Assembly: GCA_002104985.1 (NCBI GenBank)
Contig: MCGO01000025.1
Span: 434,001-498,000, forward strand
Reading direction: 5' to 3'
DNA length: 64,000 nt
From: Rhizoclosmatium globosum
Lineage: Eukaryota; Chytridiomycota; Chytridiomycetes; Chytridiales; Chytriomycetaceae
The position numbers and the translations under genes are program-made. The notes beneath the pieces were generated by a model, which had not been told where the DNA came from, searched no databases, and saw nothing but the letters and a program-made list of their open reading frames with translations. The number at the start of each line of letters is the position of its first letter. The stretch's first letter is position 1. This document shows positions 44,483 to 56,192 of this stretch, one piece after another.

Positions 44483-47306
44483 ATGTCAAACGAAACATTG
44501 TCAGTTCCAGACGACCTCAGTTTCTCCAACTTTCAAGCATCGTTACTATTCAATGGCCTCGTATCATTAGCACTTCTCTCAGCCTTCCTTGTCCTGCGCC
44601 CGCTCTTTCCTCTCACTTACTCTCCCCGTCAAAACTCTGGTTCAAAACTAACACTCCACTGGTTCTCTGTCTTTAATGTCCTCAGAGCAAGTGATACTGA
44701 GCTACTCCTGTCCTGTGGCCATGATGGTAACCAACTCTTGTAATTGGTCTCCTGTATTAAACCCTTTCCCCTTCCACAACCACCCCCACCTAGCATTCGC
44801 AATCATCTTTTACACACGAACACTCTTCTTTCTCTTCATATCAATCTCCCTCCCGGCACTCGCTCTCATCCTTCCAATCAACGCAACTGGCCAACAAGGG
44901 CTGATAGGCCTCAACCTCTTGACGATGGGGAACGTGAAGGATCAACGGGTGCTTTGGGTTCATTTTGCGTTCACGGTTTATGTTGTGGTGGTGACGTTGT
45001 ATGCCGTGTTTAGGTTGGTTGGGATGAGTGCTAGGTTGAGACAGAATTTCTTGGCGGTGCCGCCTGGCGGGGATGTGTATCTTGCTGCACGGTGAGTTGT
45101 TTTTTAGTTTTTCAGTGGTGTGTGGAGTGTTGGTGGGGAGTTGTGTGGTGAAGGAGGAATGGATCGAAATGTGAGCAAAGAAGTGAATGAGGGGTTTTGA
45201 CGAAGCAAAGTGTATGAGCGGAGCTTGTTGGTGCATAACTATGAGCGCAGCGAACGAGATTTGGCAAAAAGAAGAGTGCCCAAGCGATGAATATATGGAA
45301 TGAACTAACAGTTTCGATACACAGAACGGTAATGGTCAGAGATGTTCCGGTAGAATGGCGGAACCAATCGACAATGAAACAAGTCTTTGGGAAAGTGTGC
45401 CCAGGTGGACCTGATGGTGTCGAGAAAGTGTTTGTGGGCAGACAGGTTCCATTCTCCGTCCTTGTCAAGGCATTGGATGTGAAGCGGGCGAGGAGGAAGT
45501 TGGAAGACGCTGTTACGCGATTCTTTTCAAAGACTGTTAGGAGGAAGAGTCGGGGAGACGGTGATGTGGTTGAACGTATTTTGGTGAGGGAGAAGGGTCT
45601 GTTTGGAGGGAGGAAGGTGGATGCTGTTCAATTGTGTTTGGAGCAGTATTGTAAGTTGCAAGGTGAAGTTAAGAAATTGTGGGAGGAGCAGCGGGAGATG
45701 GAGATCGATAGCACTGTCTTTGTAGTTTTCAAGGAGCCGTTTATGGCGCAAGTTGCGAGCCTTGTTACACTGCATGATGCTCCTGCTGTTGCGAGTGAGC
45801 GGATTTGTTGTGTGGATTCGGGGGATGACGTTGTGTGGGAAAACTGCAATGTGAATTACTTTGCACGACAGTGGCGGGGAGTTGTTACCAAGGCTGGGCT
45901 TGTCGCGTTGATTTTGTTCTGGGCCAGTATGGGTAAAATCGACTTTCATCCGTCTCACTTTGCTTGCTAAATGGTTCTCCAGTCGCCTCGATCTCAACAT
46001 TAACAAACCTCAACAACATTGCCCAGTCAAGCCAACAAGTAGCCAATTTCCTCCGCGACCATGCAGACCTCGCTAAAATGATTGGCGGTATCTTACCTCC
46101 AGCAATCATCGCCCTCCTCATTCAATGCATCCCTCCACTTCTCCGATTCCTCATCATCGTCGCAGGATCTCCTCTAAAATCAAAAACCGAGCAAGAAGTA
46201 TATACCCAATTCTTTTGGTTCCAAATCTGCAACGTTGTCATCATCAACATTGTCGGCGTTTCCCTCCTCACCAGTTTCGACAGCTTGAAACAAAACCCAT
46301 CGAGCGTGATGGACACGCTTGCGAAAAGTATACCAAAGAGTGCGAGTTTCTTTATCCAGTATTTGCTCGTGATTGGACTCATCAGGCCGTCTGTGGAGGT
46401 TGTGCAAGTCTTGCCACTGTTGATCAACCCCATATATTTGTGGTTGTTTGGGAAAACTCCGCGGACGATATTTCACGCGAAGCAAGCGCCTGAATGGCAA
46501 TACGGTCCTGCGCTTGCGTTTCACGATGTGACAATCACGATTGGACTGGTTTATTGTGTCATTGCGCCGCTCGTTACTGTCTTTGTCACGCTGTATTTTT
46601 GTCTGTATACGTTTGTGTATTTGTACATGATGCAGCATGTGTATGTGTTGAAGAGTCAAACGGGAGGACGATTTTTGTTTTCAGCGGCGAATCATATGTT
46701 TGTGGGGCTTTTTGTTATGGGTGAGTGTTAAAAATGATTTTAATTTTGAGTTGCTCATCATGTTCGTGTTCATTAGAGTTCATGGTCTTTGCACTGTTTT
46801 CGTTGAACCAGAACATCACTATCTCCTCGTTAATGCTCTTGATTGTGATGATGACTGTATGGGCTTATAGCCGCGCAAGACAGTTTACCAGCGTGATTGA
46901 TACGATTCCTGTTCAATCTGTGATGGAGCTTGAGGCGAGGACATTTGGGCGACGCAAATCGGAGGGGAAGCCGACGATGTACAGCAAATTGATCAATTTG
47001 TTCTTTCCGGGACTTGTTATCCCGCTGGATCATGTTGAAGTTGGGTTGATGAGGGGGTCGGAAGGTGATGGACATCGGATACCGGAGAATGCGTTTTTGC
47101 ATCCTGCTGTTGGATTGGATTTGTTGAATGTATGGATTCCTCATTGTGGGGATGATGAAGTGACTCGAAACATGATTGAAGAAATTGTTGAGGGCTCTAT
47201 GGCGTGCATTTCTCCAGATCGTGTTGTGACGACGGGAGCGACGATGGATGGGAAGGGAAATGTCGTTCTTGCTGATGGTCTAAATGAGGTGATGGTAAAG
47301 TTGTAG
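44483..47306 (+). CDS. CSC1/OSCA/TMEM63-type osmosensitive cation channel
   Basis: ATG at 44483. Exon 1 holds the first helix (LFNGLVSLALLSAFLVLRPL) and SDTELLLSCGHD, spliced to AFAIIFYTRTLFFLF and LPINATG, the N-terminal CSC1 signature. Next come LWVHFAFTVYVVVVTLYAVF and RTVMVRDVPVEWRNQ with the RNA-recognition-like cytosolic domain (STVFVVFKEPFMAQVA), then ENCNVNYFARQWRGVVTKAG. After an intron near 45927-45984 the 7TM channel core follows (ILPPAIIALLIQCIPPLLRF; TQFFWFQICNVVIINIVGVS; FFIQYLLVIGLIRPSVEVVQ; YGPALAFHDVTITIGLVYCV). The last exon ends in a cytosolic tail at 47304-47306. These dimeric channels open on hyperosmotic or mechanical stress and pass Ca2+. Order and length fit the family. 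Confidence 0.88.
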
Positions 47307-47333
47307 ATTATATAAAGACGTCATATTTTTATA

Positions 47334-50308
47334 TTATTTTGACTTTGACGTTGAGAGTAATGATACGTTGTCCATCTCAGACTCAGCTCGTGCCTCCTCT
47401 GCCAACCTGAGAAGTTTTTCACGTTCAAAAACCAGCAAGTCAATTCGCTGTTGAATATCAGGAAATTCGGCGATGATTTCATGGAAATCTTGGTGGGAGA
47501 GGCGATAAAGTACAGAAGGTGCTGACGCTTTGACAGACGCAGTTCTCAAGACCTTTGTTATCAAAGCCACCTCTGTGATAATAAATTAATGCTTTACCTC
47601 GGTTAATGTCCTGTTAAGTACCTCCAAAATAGGCTCCGTCATAGAGTGCCACTTTCCAATGGCCATTGACAAATACATCAACCTTTCCAGAAAGGATAAA
47701 AAACATATCGTTTCCAGACTCTCCTTCCTTTGTAATATAGTCTCCAGGTATGAAATACCGAACATGCAGAGCTGATGCGATTCTACTGTAAAATATTTCG
47801 TCTCTATGATCACCAGTTTCACGGCGAAGAAACGGAACCTTGACAATCAAGCTGCGTGTATTATGAAGTGAAATTTCCTGGCGAAGTGAGTCAGTAAATT
47901 ACACTGAAAAATGTGGGATGCAAACGAACAGTACGTAAAGACTCGTTCATTTCTGAGAGCAAGGTATCTTCTTCAAAATACTTCCCGCGATATTTTGTTT
48001 CGTAATAGCTTACGAGTTTTTGGCGGGTTTCTGGAGAAAGCTTCTTCCATTTGATGTAGTCTATAAGTTCCTCCATTTTTTGGTTATATAGCCGACCTGA
48101 GTTGTCGATGGATATAGCTGCCGAGGAAATGTATCCGACAAGAATACCATACTATATCGGATAACTCGGGTTAGTTTCGTTTTGACTTACAAAGGACCAC
48201 GAACCAGTCCGGCTCCAATAAATATATAGAAAATTGCAACGAATTGCTCCATGACTGTTTGCGGCCTACATTGAAAGATTTAAGAAACAAAAAAAGGAAA
48301 AACTTAAGAGTCACTTGAAAGACATGGGGAACATATTTCCGACTCCCTGCAAAATGAAAATCAATATATAGTTCAACGTTAAATAATCCTACCAGTAAGA
48401 ATGCGAGAGTATAGCTCTCCCACAGATTCGCCGTCTTCAACTCAAACCAAAAAGTTTCCCATCCAACAAATCCATTTGTCCGAGCGGAATAGTAAAGCGA
48501 GCAAGCATTATAATGGATAAAAAAATATATGCCTAATCCTATCGGTGCGATCTTTGATCCCCCAACTCCAAACATCTTCTCAAATAGAATTCTAATTCGT
48601 CGATAATGCGAACACCGCGCTATTATCACTGGTAAGCGTATCACTCGAATTAATCTGAATATCATAAAGAATTCCGTTCCATTGAAAGGTGCTATTTCGT
48701 GGAGAAACCATGAAAACGGAATCTATGATGTCCTGTCAAACACGAAAAGAACAAAAACCATCGCCATACCACAGAAAATAAGTCAAACAGAAAGTACCCC
48801 GTGTACCAAATTCTTGTCCATTCATACAGCGAAGGTCTCATTTGCTCGAATTCTCGAATATTATAAATTTGGCTTTTGAGCTTTGATTGAGGTGTCAATA
48901 ACGATGCTATTGAGTCCAGCAAATACACTATTGTGTATCTACACATCAAATCATTAAGATTAAATAATGCATAACAAAGCAAGTAAGCTTACAAGCACTC
49001 AAAGTAAGTCTTGGTTGTTGATTCGATGAAAAACCCAAAACCAATCAAAAAAGGAACAAGGAATATGCACAAAACGTGAAAGACTATTGAAAACCTTGAA
49101 TGGTTTGTCTTACAATCAAAGGATTCAAACTTACGTGACATGATGAAATCAAAATTTGTGATGAACCTTGACTTTGGGTGAAATCCGTTTCGCAAAAAAC
49201 TAATGGCCGCAATATCGACTTCGTCAAAATTATCTACTGAAATTAAGGCTCCCTTGCTGTCGTACGCTGGAATTAGACAATAGAAGGAGAATATCGGTTG
49301 CAGCCAAGGATATCGGAGGGGTTGAGGCGGTGTTTCGGGTTTTTGATTTCTTTCGATCGTTGTGTCTGGCAATGTTTGGTGCTGTGAGAATGAGATTTTA
49401 CGTCTGGATGAAATTTGGTTTCTTTCATGATTTGAGGTTCGTCCCATCTCGCCTCCATTTAGGTCTGGCGGAGCCAAAAGAGAAGATTTGATTGGAACTT
49501 TAATTTCAATCGATGATTCGGATGTATTTGCAACGATTGATGTGACCGAGTGTCGTTGAGTTGTGGTTGACTCTCGATTCATTCGACTAGTTGCGTTGAC
49601 TTCGATTGGCGGTGTTTCGGAATTACGACCATTTTCATGATCTTTTGGCAGCGATTTTCCCGACCCTGTACGCAATTCCCTGTCTTGATACGGAGTCTCC
49701 TCATCTTGGTTGTCGCTGTCTGCATTTGTTACAACAAATGCACGTTTTGACAAAAAGCCTGGGCTTCGCTTCATTGATGGAATATGGCCTTTGTCCATAA
49801 GATTGTTCGCGGAATCAATAGTTTCTAGTGTGATAACATAATTGCCGTTGTCTAGCCTTTTCTGTGATGTTTTCTTGCGCAGCTTTACAGCCGAGGTTTC
49901 CCTCTGCGCCACAGACGACCGAATATGCTTGTTTCTGTATTCTTCAAATTGATTCGTGGCTTGAGATTTTGGTGACTCGGTTTTTGAGGAGCGATTGCTT
50001 CGTGACTTTCTTCGTTCAGGTTTCCCGAATATGCTTGGACGGTTTGACTCGACGCGTTCTGAGGCGGCTGTTGCGTAGTCATCACCGTCCCATCGGATTC
50101 CCATGTCTGATGAAAATGTTGATTTGATTGAGTGGTTTGATCGTCGATGTGATGAAGCAGCTTTCACGATGGGGGACGCCTGTGACGATTGAAGTCCTGA
50201 CGGGCCATTGAGGAGGCTGACTAGCTTATCTACTTTGGAGACGAGTTCTGATTTTAACTCCAGTATGTTTTGAAGGAGGATGGAATTGAGAGTTGGAAGG
50301 TGGGTCAT
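47334..50308 (-). CDS. Cyclic-nucleotide-binding-domain ion channel (CNBD channel 3)
   Basis: The third paralogue, on the minus strand and about 24 kb from the tandem pair. ATG is at 50306-50308. The coiled N-terminus (LNSILLQNILELKSELVSKVD), Ser-rich region and pre-S1 motif (IPAYDSKGALISVDNFDEVD, HPKSRFITNFDFIM) mirror channels 1 and 2. S4 is MIFRLIRVIRLP. The pore exon again reads GVGNMFPMSF (near 48320-48355), the C-linker SYYETKYRGKYFEEDTLL and the CNBD GDYITKEGESGNDMFFILSG, with the cassette end across an intron giving EVALITKVLRTASV. Exon junctions are at the same places as in the tandem copies. Stop at 47334-47336, 27 bp from the convergent CSC1-type gene. Confidence 0.82.
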
Positions 50309-50383
50309 TATAGGAAGAAGATTTACGGACGATCTTAGTCGCTCAAGTTGTAATAAATTCAGAAGTTTATTTTTTTTGAATTC

Positions 50384-51055
50384 TTACATTCTGATTTTTG
50401 CCTGGACGGACGGAACAGGGATTCCAGTGACAACGGTGCTTTGAGAAACTTGAGATACAGTAGCAGTGGAGGAAGCTGAAGAATTAAAAGGCGAAGTTGA
50501 ATTATTGGCTAACGTTTGAGCAGTAGTGGGGGCTGGAGGGGGCATCAGTGTAAATGGGAGATAGAAGGTCCAGTACAAAGAGGAAATAATAGTACTTGGA
50601 GAGCATCCAATATCTCCTAAAATATATGCGGTTGGATTTGGGGGTATGCTGCAGGATGACAACGTGAGTACACCACTACTGATTGTTGCCGTCACACCAG
50701 TTCCCAAATGTGAATTTGGAGAGCAGTAGTTGAGAGCGCTTGCAATCAAAGAACTAGGAGGCCCATTGGCTTCCGAACACGTCATGTCTCCGTTGAAGAA
50801 TTTTCCAATCACGTACTGTGGATGTGTGGAGGGTCCAAACAGTGTCGAAGCTTTCACGAAAAAGTCCGTTTCAAACGTTGGGGTGGTTGGAATGCAGCTG
50901 ACTGTTTGGAACCCTCCTTCACGCAGGGGTTGACAGGTCACTGCTTGCTGTGCACAGTCGGACGCGGCCATCGACGGTTTAAGAAAGTACTCATAAAAGT
51001 TTCCTGGGGTACAGATTGGGTCACTGAAGTACTGAATCGTCATGGAGACGGCCAT
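50384..51055 (-). CDS. Orphan Cys- and Ser/Thr-rich protein
   Basis: An intronless 223-aa frame from ATG 51053-51055. It has about a dozen Cys spread through the first 150 residues, in spacings such as C-x7-C-x3-C, and a Ser/Thr/Asn-rich C-terminal part with several N-glycosylation sequons (NNSTS, NSSAS). This suggests an extracellular or cell-wall protein, but no signal peptide is visible at the chosen start; an upstream exon may be missing. No known family is recognised. Confidence 0.45.
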   Translation of the reverse strand: MAVSMTIQYFSDPICTPGNFYEYFLKPSMAASDCAQQAVTCQPLREGGFQTVSCIPTTPTFETDFFVKASTLFGPSTHPQYVIGKFFNGDMTCSEANGPPSSLIASALNYCSPNSHLGTGVTATISSGVLTLSSCSIPPNPTAYILGDIGCSPSTIISSLYWTFYLPFTLMPPPAPTTAQTLANNSTSPFNSSASSTATVSQVSQSTVVTGIPVPSVQAKIRM

Positions 51056-51138
51056 CTTTGTTTGGTTTATGTGACAATTCTAGGAAGAGAATAGAAAGTT
51101 CGTCGCGTTTGCAAGTAAACAAACATTATCATATTCAT

Positions 51139-51608
51139 TCAAAATGTAAAGTTAAAGTCAGCTAGAGTCTTTTGGTCAAACTCCTTCATTCGTGAAATGG
51201 CAAGAATCAAACGCGAAAACCGATTCCAACAGTAGTACAAGTCTGTTTATCGAAAGTGAGCGAAATTAACAGCAAAGCAAGTAATGTATTCTTACAAAAG
51301 CAAAGTGAGCTGGCAATGAAACTTAAGACGGGGCTTTCGAAGGGATTGTATTCGTCGTTCATAAAAATGAGTACAAACAGGCTCATTGCTAATGTAGTCA
51401 TGGCAGCATATCCCAATATAAGAAACAGATTGAATAGTTTTTCCCAGAATCCGCCTAGTGTTCCGAGTTGGGTTGAGGTCGGCTTTTGGGTCCATTGGGG
51501 ATAGAGTACAAATACACTCATATGATAGAGACGCGCTGAAGACAAACAAGCTGTTACACCAGTGATGTAGAGAGAAATGATGTCTTCGAAGGACAGCGTG
51601 GGTTGCAT
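51139..51608 (-). CDS. Small orphan membrane protein, two exons
   Basis: ATG at 51606-51608. Three to four hydrophobic helices (FEDIISLYITGVTACLSSAR; LFNLFLILGYAAMTTLAMSLF; SPVLSFIASSLCF). As a plain frame it stops at 51207. A good intron (GTAAGA...AACAG, roughly 51242-51295) instead joins SSLCF to YLYYCWNRFSRLILAISRMK and ends at the stop at 51139-51141, about 137 aa. The basic, amphipathic ending is a typical cytosolic tail. The function is unknown. Confidence 0.45.
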
Positions 51609-51720
51609 CTCCTGATCGCTGTCAAATTCGAATTAAAAGATAATTGTCAATATTCCGATAGAAGAACTAATAACAAGGAAAAGAAGATGAAAGAAATGAG
51701 AAGGAAAAGAACAAGAAAAG

Positions 51721-53386
51721 ATGATTTTGGAAGGGCGCAAACCTGGATCAACCCGCACGTTTTCATGTCCTTCATGCAAGACACTTGTTGAATTCACAGT
51801 TCCGAGTGGAACAGGCACAGACTATTCAGTCCGTTGTTTCTCATGCAACTCCGTGTCAAGTGCAACTGGATCAGCGCCGGCTCCTTCAAGCACTGCACCA
51901 CCATCAGGTAACAGTCCATACTCTGCCACCTTTTAAGCTTAAAGCACCCAACTTAACAAACCAGGCCGAGTTGCGGACCTCGAATACTACGAGCTCCTCG
52001 GCGTAACCCCCGATGCATCGCCAGCCGACATCAAGAAAGGGTACCGCTCCGCCGCCCTCAAATTCCACCCAGACAAGAACCAGGGCGATCCAGACGCTGA
52101 GCGCAAGTTCAAGGCCGTCAGCGAAGCCTACCAAGTCCTGTCGGACCCGCAACGACGCGCAGCCTACGATCGCCAGGGCAAGGCAAAGGAAGGGAAGGAA
52201 GGATCGTTCATGGATCCTCAGGAATTCTTTATGCAGCAGTTTGGTGGCGAGAGCTTCAGGGATATCATTGGGTATGTGGCTTGCACGTGGGTTGTCTCAC
52301 ACTCACACTCACCTTTATTTTTATTACTTCAGAGAGATTTCAATGGCACGCGACTTTAAGGGAATGATGTCGGAATCTGGAGGCGAACCTCAAAAGGAAC
52401 TGACGATGCAGGAACGAATGGCGATTCGTGAAGAGCGAGTGGATCGGCTGGCACGAAAGTTGAAGGACAAGTTGTCCATTTACGTGAATGGATTTCCAAT
52501 GGACGAAAAGTATACTTATGAAAGTGCACCGAATCCTGCGCTCGGTGCTACAAGCTGGACTTCTGCACAATTGGGTGAGTTTTATTGGATTAACGTCATA
52601 CCAATCTAACCTTTTCAGACTACGAAATAGATCAGGACTCAATTGCACATGGACCGACACAGAAATCAGCTATGGAGAACTTCAGAAAGGAAATCGAACG
52701 TGAAGCGGAAACCCTTAAACAAGAGTCTTTTGGAGTCGAGCTGCTCCATGCCGTCGGGTTTACTTACTCTTTGAAATCATCGCAAGCAAAAGCAAAATTG
52801 GATGCCGAGAGTGGAAGTACGGTATATGCCCGTTGGCTAGGTGCTGGAAACAGATGGATCGGTGCAGCTCGGTAAGTTATACCTTGACACAACACACACG
52901 GAAAGAATCTCAAGTCTCTAAATTTATACCAATTTTAGCGAGAAGGCGCATATTGTAAGTGAGACTGTCGGTACAATCAAAACAGCAATCGATCTACAAT
53001 CCTCCTTTGCCAAAATCCAAGAACTCGACAAAAAGGCAGACCCTAATGCTCCTCCCGAAGACCCAAAGAATGAAAAGAAGAAGTCAACTATTCATGATGG
53101 ACCACGTGGACCTGATGGAATGACAGATGCCGAACGTGAGTTACGATCAAAGCTCGAACAGGAAGCAGCCAAGAAAGGATTGAATGCAATGTGGCGTGGA
53201 AGCAAATTGGAGATCGAGAGTGTTCTGCGTGAAGTATGTGACAAAGTCATTTCTGATGTCGATGGAGGACTTGAAGTCCAAAGACGAAGAGTGGATGCTT
53301 TGGGTGTGGTTGGGGAAGTGTATTCCAAAGTCAAGGGCGAATCCGGTGATGTAGGAGCTGCTGGAGAAAAGAAAGATGAGGAGTAA
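51721..53386 (+). CDS. Zinc-ribbon/J-domain protein of the Djp1/Caj1 (DnaJ-X) type
   Basis: ATG at 51721. Exon 1 encodes a putative zinc ribbon ([12 protein letters not shown] ... VRCFSCNSV: two CxxC pairs). An intron (GTAACA...ACCAG) leads to the J-domain: [20 protein letters not shown], with HPD in [20 protein letters not shown] and [20 protein letters not shown]. Then come [20 protein letters not shown] and, over further introns near 52273, 52575 and 52874, the DnaJ-X C-terminal domain ([52 protein letters not shown]). Yeast Djp1 and Caj1 of this type aid peroxisomal import and phospholipid homeostasis with Hsp70. The N-terminal CxxC/CxxC module is an addition I do not know from those proteins. 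Confidence 0.85.
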
Positions 53387-53659
53387 ATTCATTACAGTAT
53401 ATTTGCTACATAATATATCAGTTTACATAGTTTGGCATGTTGTTTTTTGGTTGAACCTTTTCAAGACCATGTTGGAACCTTGTTGATGAACAATGAATCA
53501 GAATGAGTAGGATTAAATTGAAGTTCCGCCCTCCCGCCGTCGGGATTCAATTTCTCCACCTCGAACCTTGAGCCAACAAGGGATATCCCTCCTCACTTTC
53601 ATTTCAGAGTCAAAGCACTCAACCAAACCAAAACTTATCACCAAAACACATCAACAAGA

Positions 53660-54273
53660 ATGTCAAAATACCCAGCATTGACTAAGTCACTCCCACCTAT
53701 TGTAAATGCCAAGGTTGGCGATGCTTGCTCCGCGGTTGGAGTTTTCGCTTGTTCGTGGAATGCAGCCACCAAGTCAGACTCTATCGTGATGTGTGCTGGA
53801 GGTGAGACAACCTCTGCAATTGCATTTCTTACAATAACTGCTCGCGTATATAAGGAGCTGTACAACAGGTCCAAGATTGCGTTGCTAGTGCTGGAGGTCA
53901 AGGCCCAGTATGCCAGTATATGGAGCCAGCGGTTACTGCCGTTAATGCCACTGCATACTATGTCCCATATTGTAACAAGGGCACGGTGAGTCAATATTTT
54001 GGGAGAAGGTTATGCTTGGCTGATGGTATTTTGTTGAAGGCACCAACTGCTCCTGCCACCCAGGCGACAGTAGTAATTAATGGCACTGCTATTCCAGTGA
54101 GCTTTGATGGAAAGGTTATCAACGATGCTAGTGCGAATGGAAATGGGGTTTCGACTGGTGGTTTGTCTGCACAAGGAACTGGCACTGGTAGTGCAACGAA
54201 AGGATCATCCAGTGGTGCTTGGACTTTGACTGTTGGACTTTTGTCGACGGTCGGGGCCATGTTGTTAGCTTGA
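53660..54273 (+). CDS. Cys-containing surface protein with GPI-type tail
   Basis: Three exons from ATG 53660. Splicing at GTGAGA...ATATAAG (about 53802-53851) and GTGAGT...GTTGAAG (about 53985-54039) yields a Cys-rich domain (CSAVGVFACS, CVASAGGQGPVCQYMEP, YYVPYCNKG). A Ser/Gly/Thr-rich stretch and a hydrophobic C-terminus (WTLTVGLLSTVGAMLLA) follow after SSSGA, typical of a GPI anchor signal. A signal peptide is not seen at this start, so a first exon may lie upstream. Likely a wall- or surface-attached protein of unknown role. Confidence 0.55.
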
Positions 54274-54533
54274 AAGAATCCTTGGAACTTTAATGTATTT
54301 AGCGATAATAAAGCATCTTTAAGTGAACAGGAAAGACGCAGCTCTGAATCGCGACATGCACGGTCGCGTGCCTGTTGCTATCAGCCAAAGAGATCAAAGA
54401 GATAACTTGGAAAAGGACCCCTTTCTCCACAAAGGCTTTCCCGACAAATCTTCCGTTATCAAAGAACCTTGTGATATCGAATTGTCTAACAAATTTTAAG
54501 TACCCAACCAAAGCGCGTCCAGCCTGAGCTTTG

Positions 54534-55919
54534 ATGGAGCCAGTTGACGGGAGCAAATTGCCGTCGTTCAGTGCATTTGTGGCGTCGGTTGAACTTGGAC
54601 GGCGTTCGGACGGACCATTGACACCGGCTGAAGGGGGGACATTGACAAACTCTGTAGCTTCCTCAGCGGGATCATCCTCACTGAATTCAGAGACTTTAAA
54701 TGGTGTAAATCAATCAGTAGAAACTGGAAACGGTGAAGGAGGACAAGGAGAGGGACAAGGACAAGGACAGGGAAGCAATGGAGTCCTGCACATGCAACCA
54801 CTCTTGAATCAACCTACTCCTATTGGAACTCCGCCCGATGCTCCTGCTTCATCAGCAATGTTTCCCAATTCTCTGCTTGGATCTATGAACCAATCCATCC
54901 ATCAGAGCATCAGTGCTTCGTTATCTCCGTCAGAGATAAGCTGCGATCCACCGATTCCCTTCCCTTTCAACTACGGAATCCTGCACCAGGATGCTTTTCA
55001 ACTTCAACAACATATCCAGAATCGATTGGTGCAACAGTCTGATACTGGGATGGTTTCGGCGTCACCCCTTTCAACTCAACACCAGATACCAATCCATTCC
55101 CTTAATCCGCAGCAACAATTGCAACAACAACAACCACCACCACAGCAACAACAACAATCTAGTAATCACCACCAGTCACACTTTCCTGCACACAATCGAT
55201 CATTTGCATGTAGTCATCCGGGCTGTGGAAAGCAGTTTGCATATTTAAGCATATTGAAAGTCCATACTCGAGTTCACACGGGAGATCGGCCGCATAAGGT
55301 ATATTATCGTATTTGGACGTTTGTGTTTCTATTCTCGCCCAACTCAACAATCGACTCACCCAGTGCACACTCTGTGAAAATTCATACACAACGAGCTCTC
55401 GTCTTAAAATCCATATGCGAAGTCATACCAACGAAGCTCCTTACATCTGTGAATACCCGAATTGCGGAAAACGGTTCAAAAGCAACAGCAACCTCGCGCA
55501 ACACTCTCGAGTCCACATGGATAAACGGGAACGAGAAGAATTCGAGGCAAGAAATAAGCGGACGATTGTTTGTAAAGTCTGTGGGAATTTGTATAAGGTA
55601 ATTCTTTTTTGGGTGTGCATATTATGTTTCGTAACCATAAACTCTTATTTATATTTAGACTGTGAAAAGCATGGATCAGCATTTTTGGAGGGAGCATGTG
55701 GGGAAGGGGGGCGATAGAAGTGACGGTGGTGGTTCTAAAGGAAATGGAAGTGGCAGTGGAAGTCGGGACTCGGTACGAGAAAATGAAAATCGAAACAATG
55801 GATCCAGTAGCAGTAACAATAACGGCGTTGGAAAACGTGGGATGTCTCAATCTGCAGGAGAGGATGACGACGAGGACGACGAAGATGACGAGGAAGAGGT
55901 GGACGAAGAAGAAGATTAG
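54534..55919 (+). CDS. C2H2 zinc-finger transcription factor
   Basis: ATG at 54534. The first 220 residues are low complexity: Ser, Gly-Gln repeats (GEGQGQGQG) and Gln runs, typical of activation regions. Finger 1 is FACSHPGCGKQFAYLSILKVHTRVH (C-x4-C-x12-H-x3-H), with a TGDRPHK linker. An intron (GTATAT...CACCCAG, about 55300-55361) leads to finger 2, CTLCENSYTTSSRLKIHMRSH, then finger 3 CEYPNCGKRFKSNSNLAQHSRVH, and a fourth partial finger CKVCGNLYK...QHFWREH across another intron. The tail is Gly/Ser/Asn-rich and ends in a run of Asp/Glu to the stop at 55917-55919. It binds DNA in the nucleus; targets are unknown. Confidence 0.8.
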
Positions 55920-56192
55920 ATGTAATGTGATGTGGATGCAATATGGTTTTTGAATATAATGTCTGTATACTTATATTAAAAAGAGCTCCAGGTCTTCGTA
56001 GTGAGTGAAAGTAACAGAAACTGCTGAAGACTTGTAAGACACACAAGTATTCTGCAATACATATTAACGTGTATGAGCGGGGGGCCTTCTATCGTCTTTT
56101 TCTCCATTTCTATTTAACTTGCCGAGCGGCGAAACGGAATTAAAAGGAAGGAGTGCCCGCTCTTCCAAAACATCAAACTTACACCCATTTGA

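Noticed and set aside
50384..51608. One gene joining the two orphan frames at 50384-51055 and 51139-51608
   Set aside because: The upstream frame has its own good intron and stop at 51139-51141, and the downstream frame has its own ATG after an A-rich leader.
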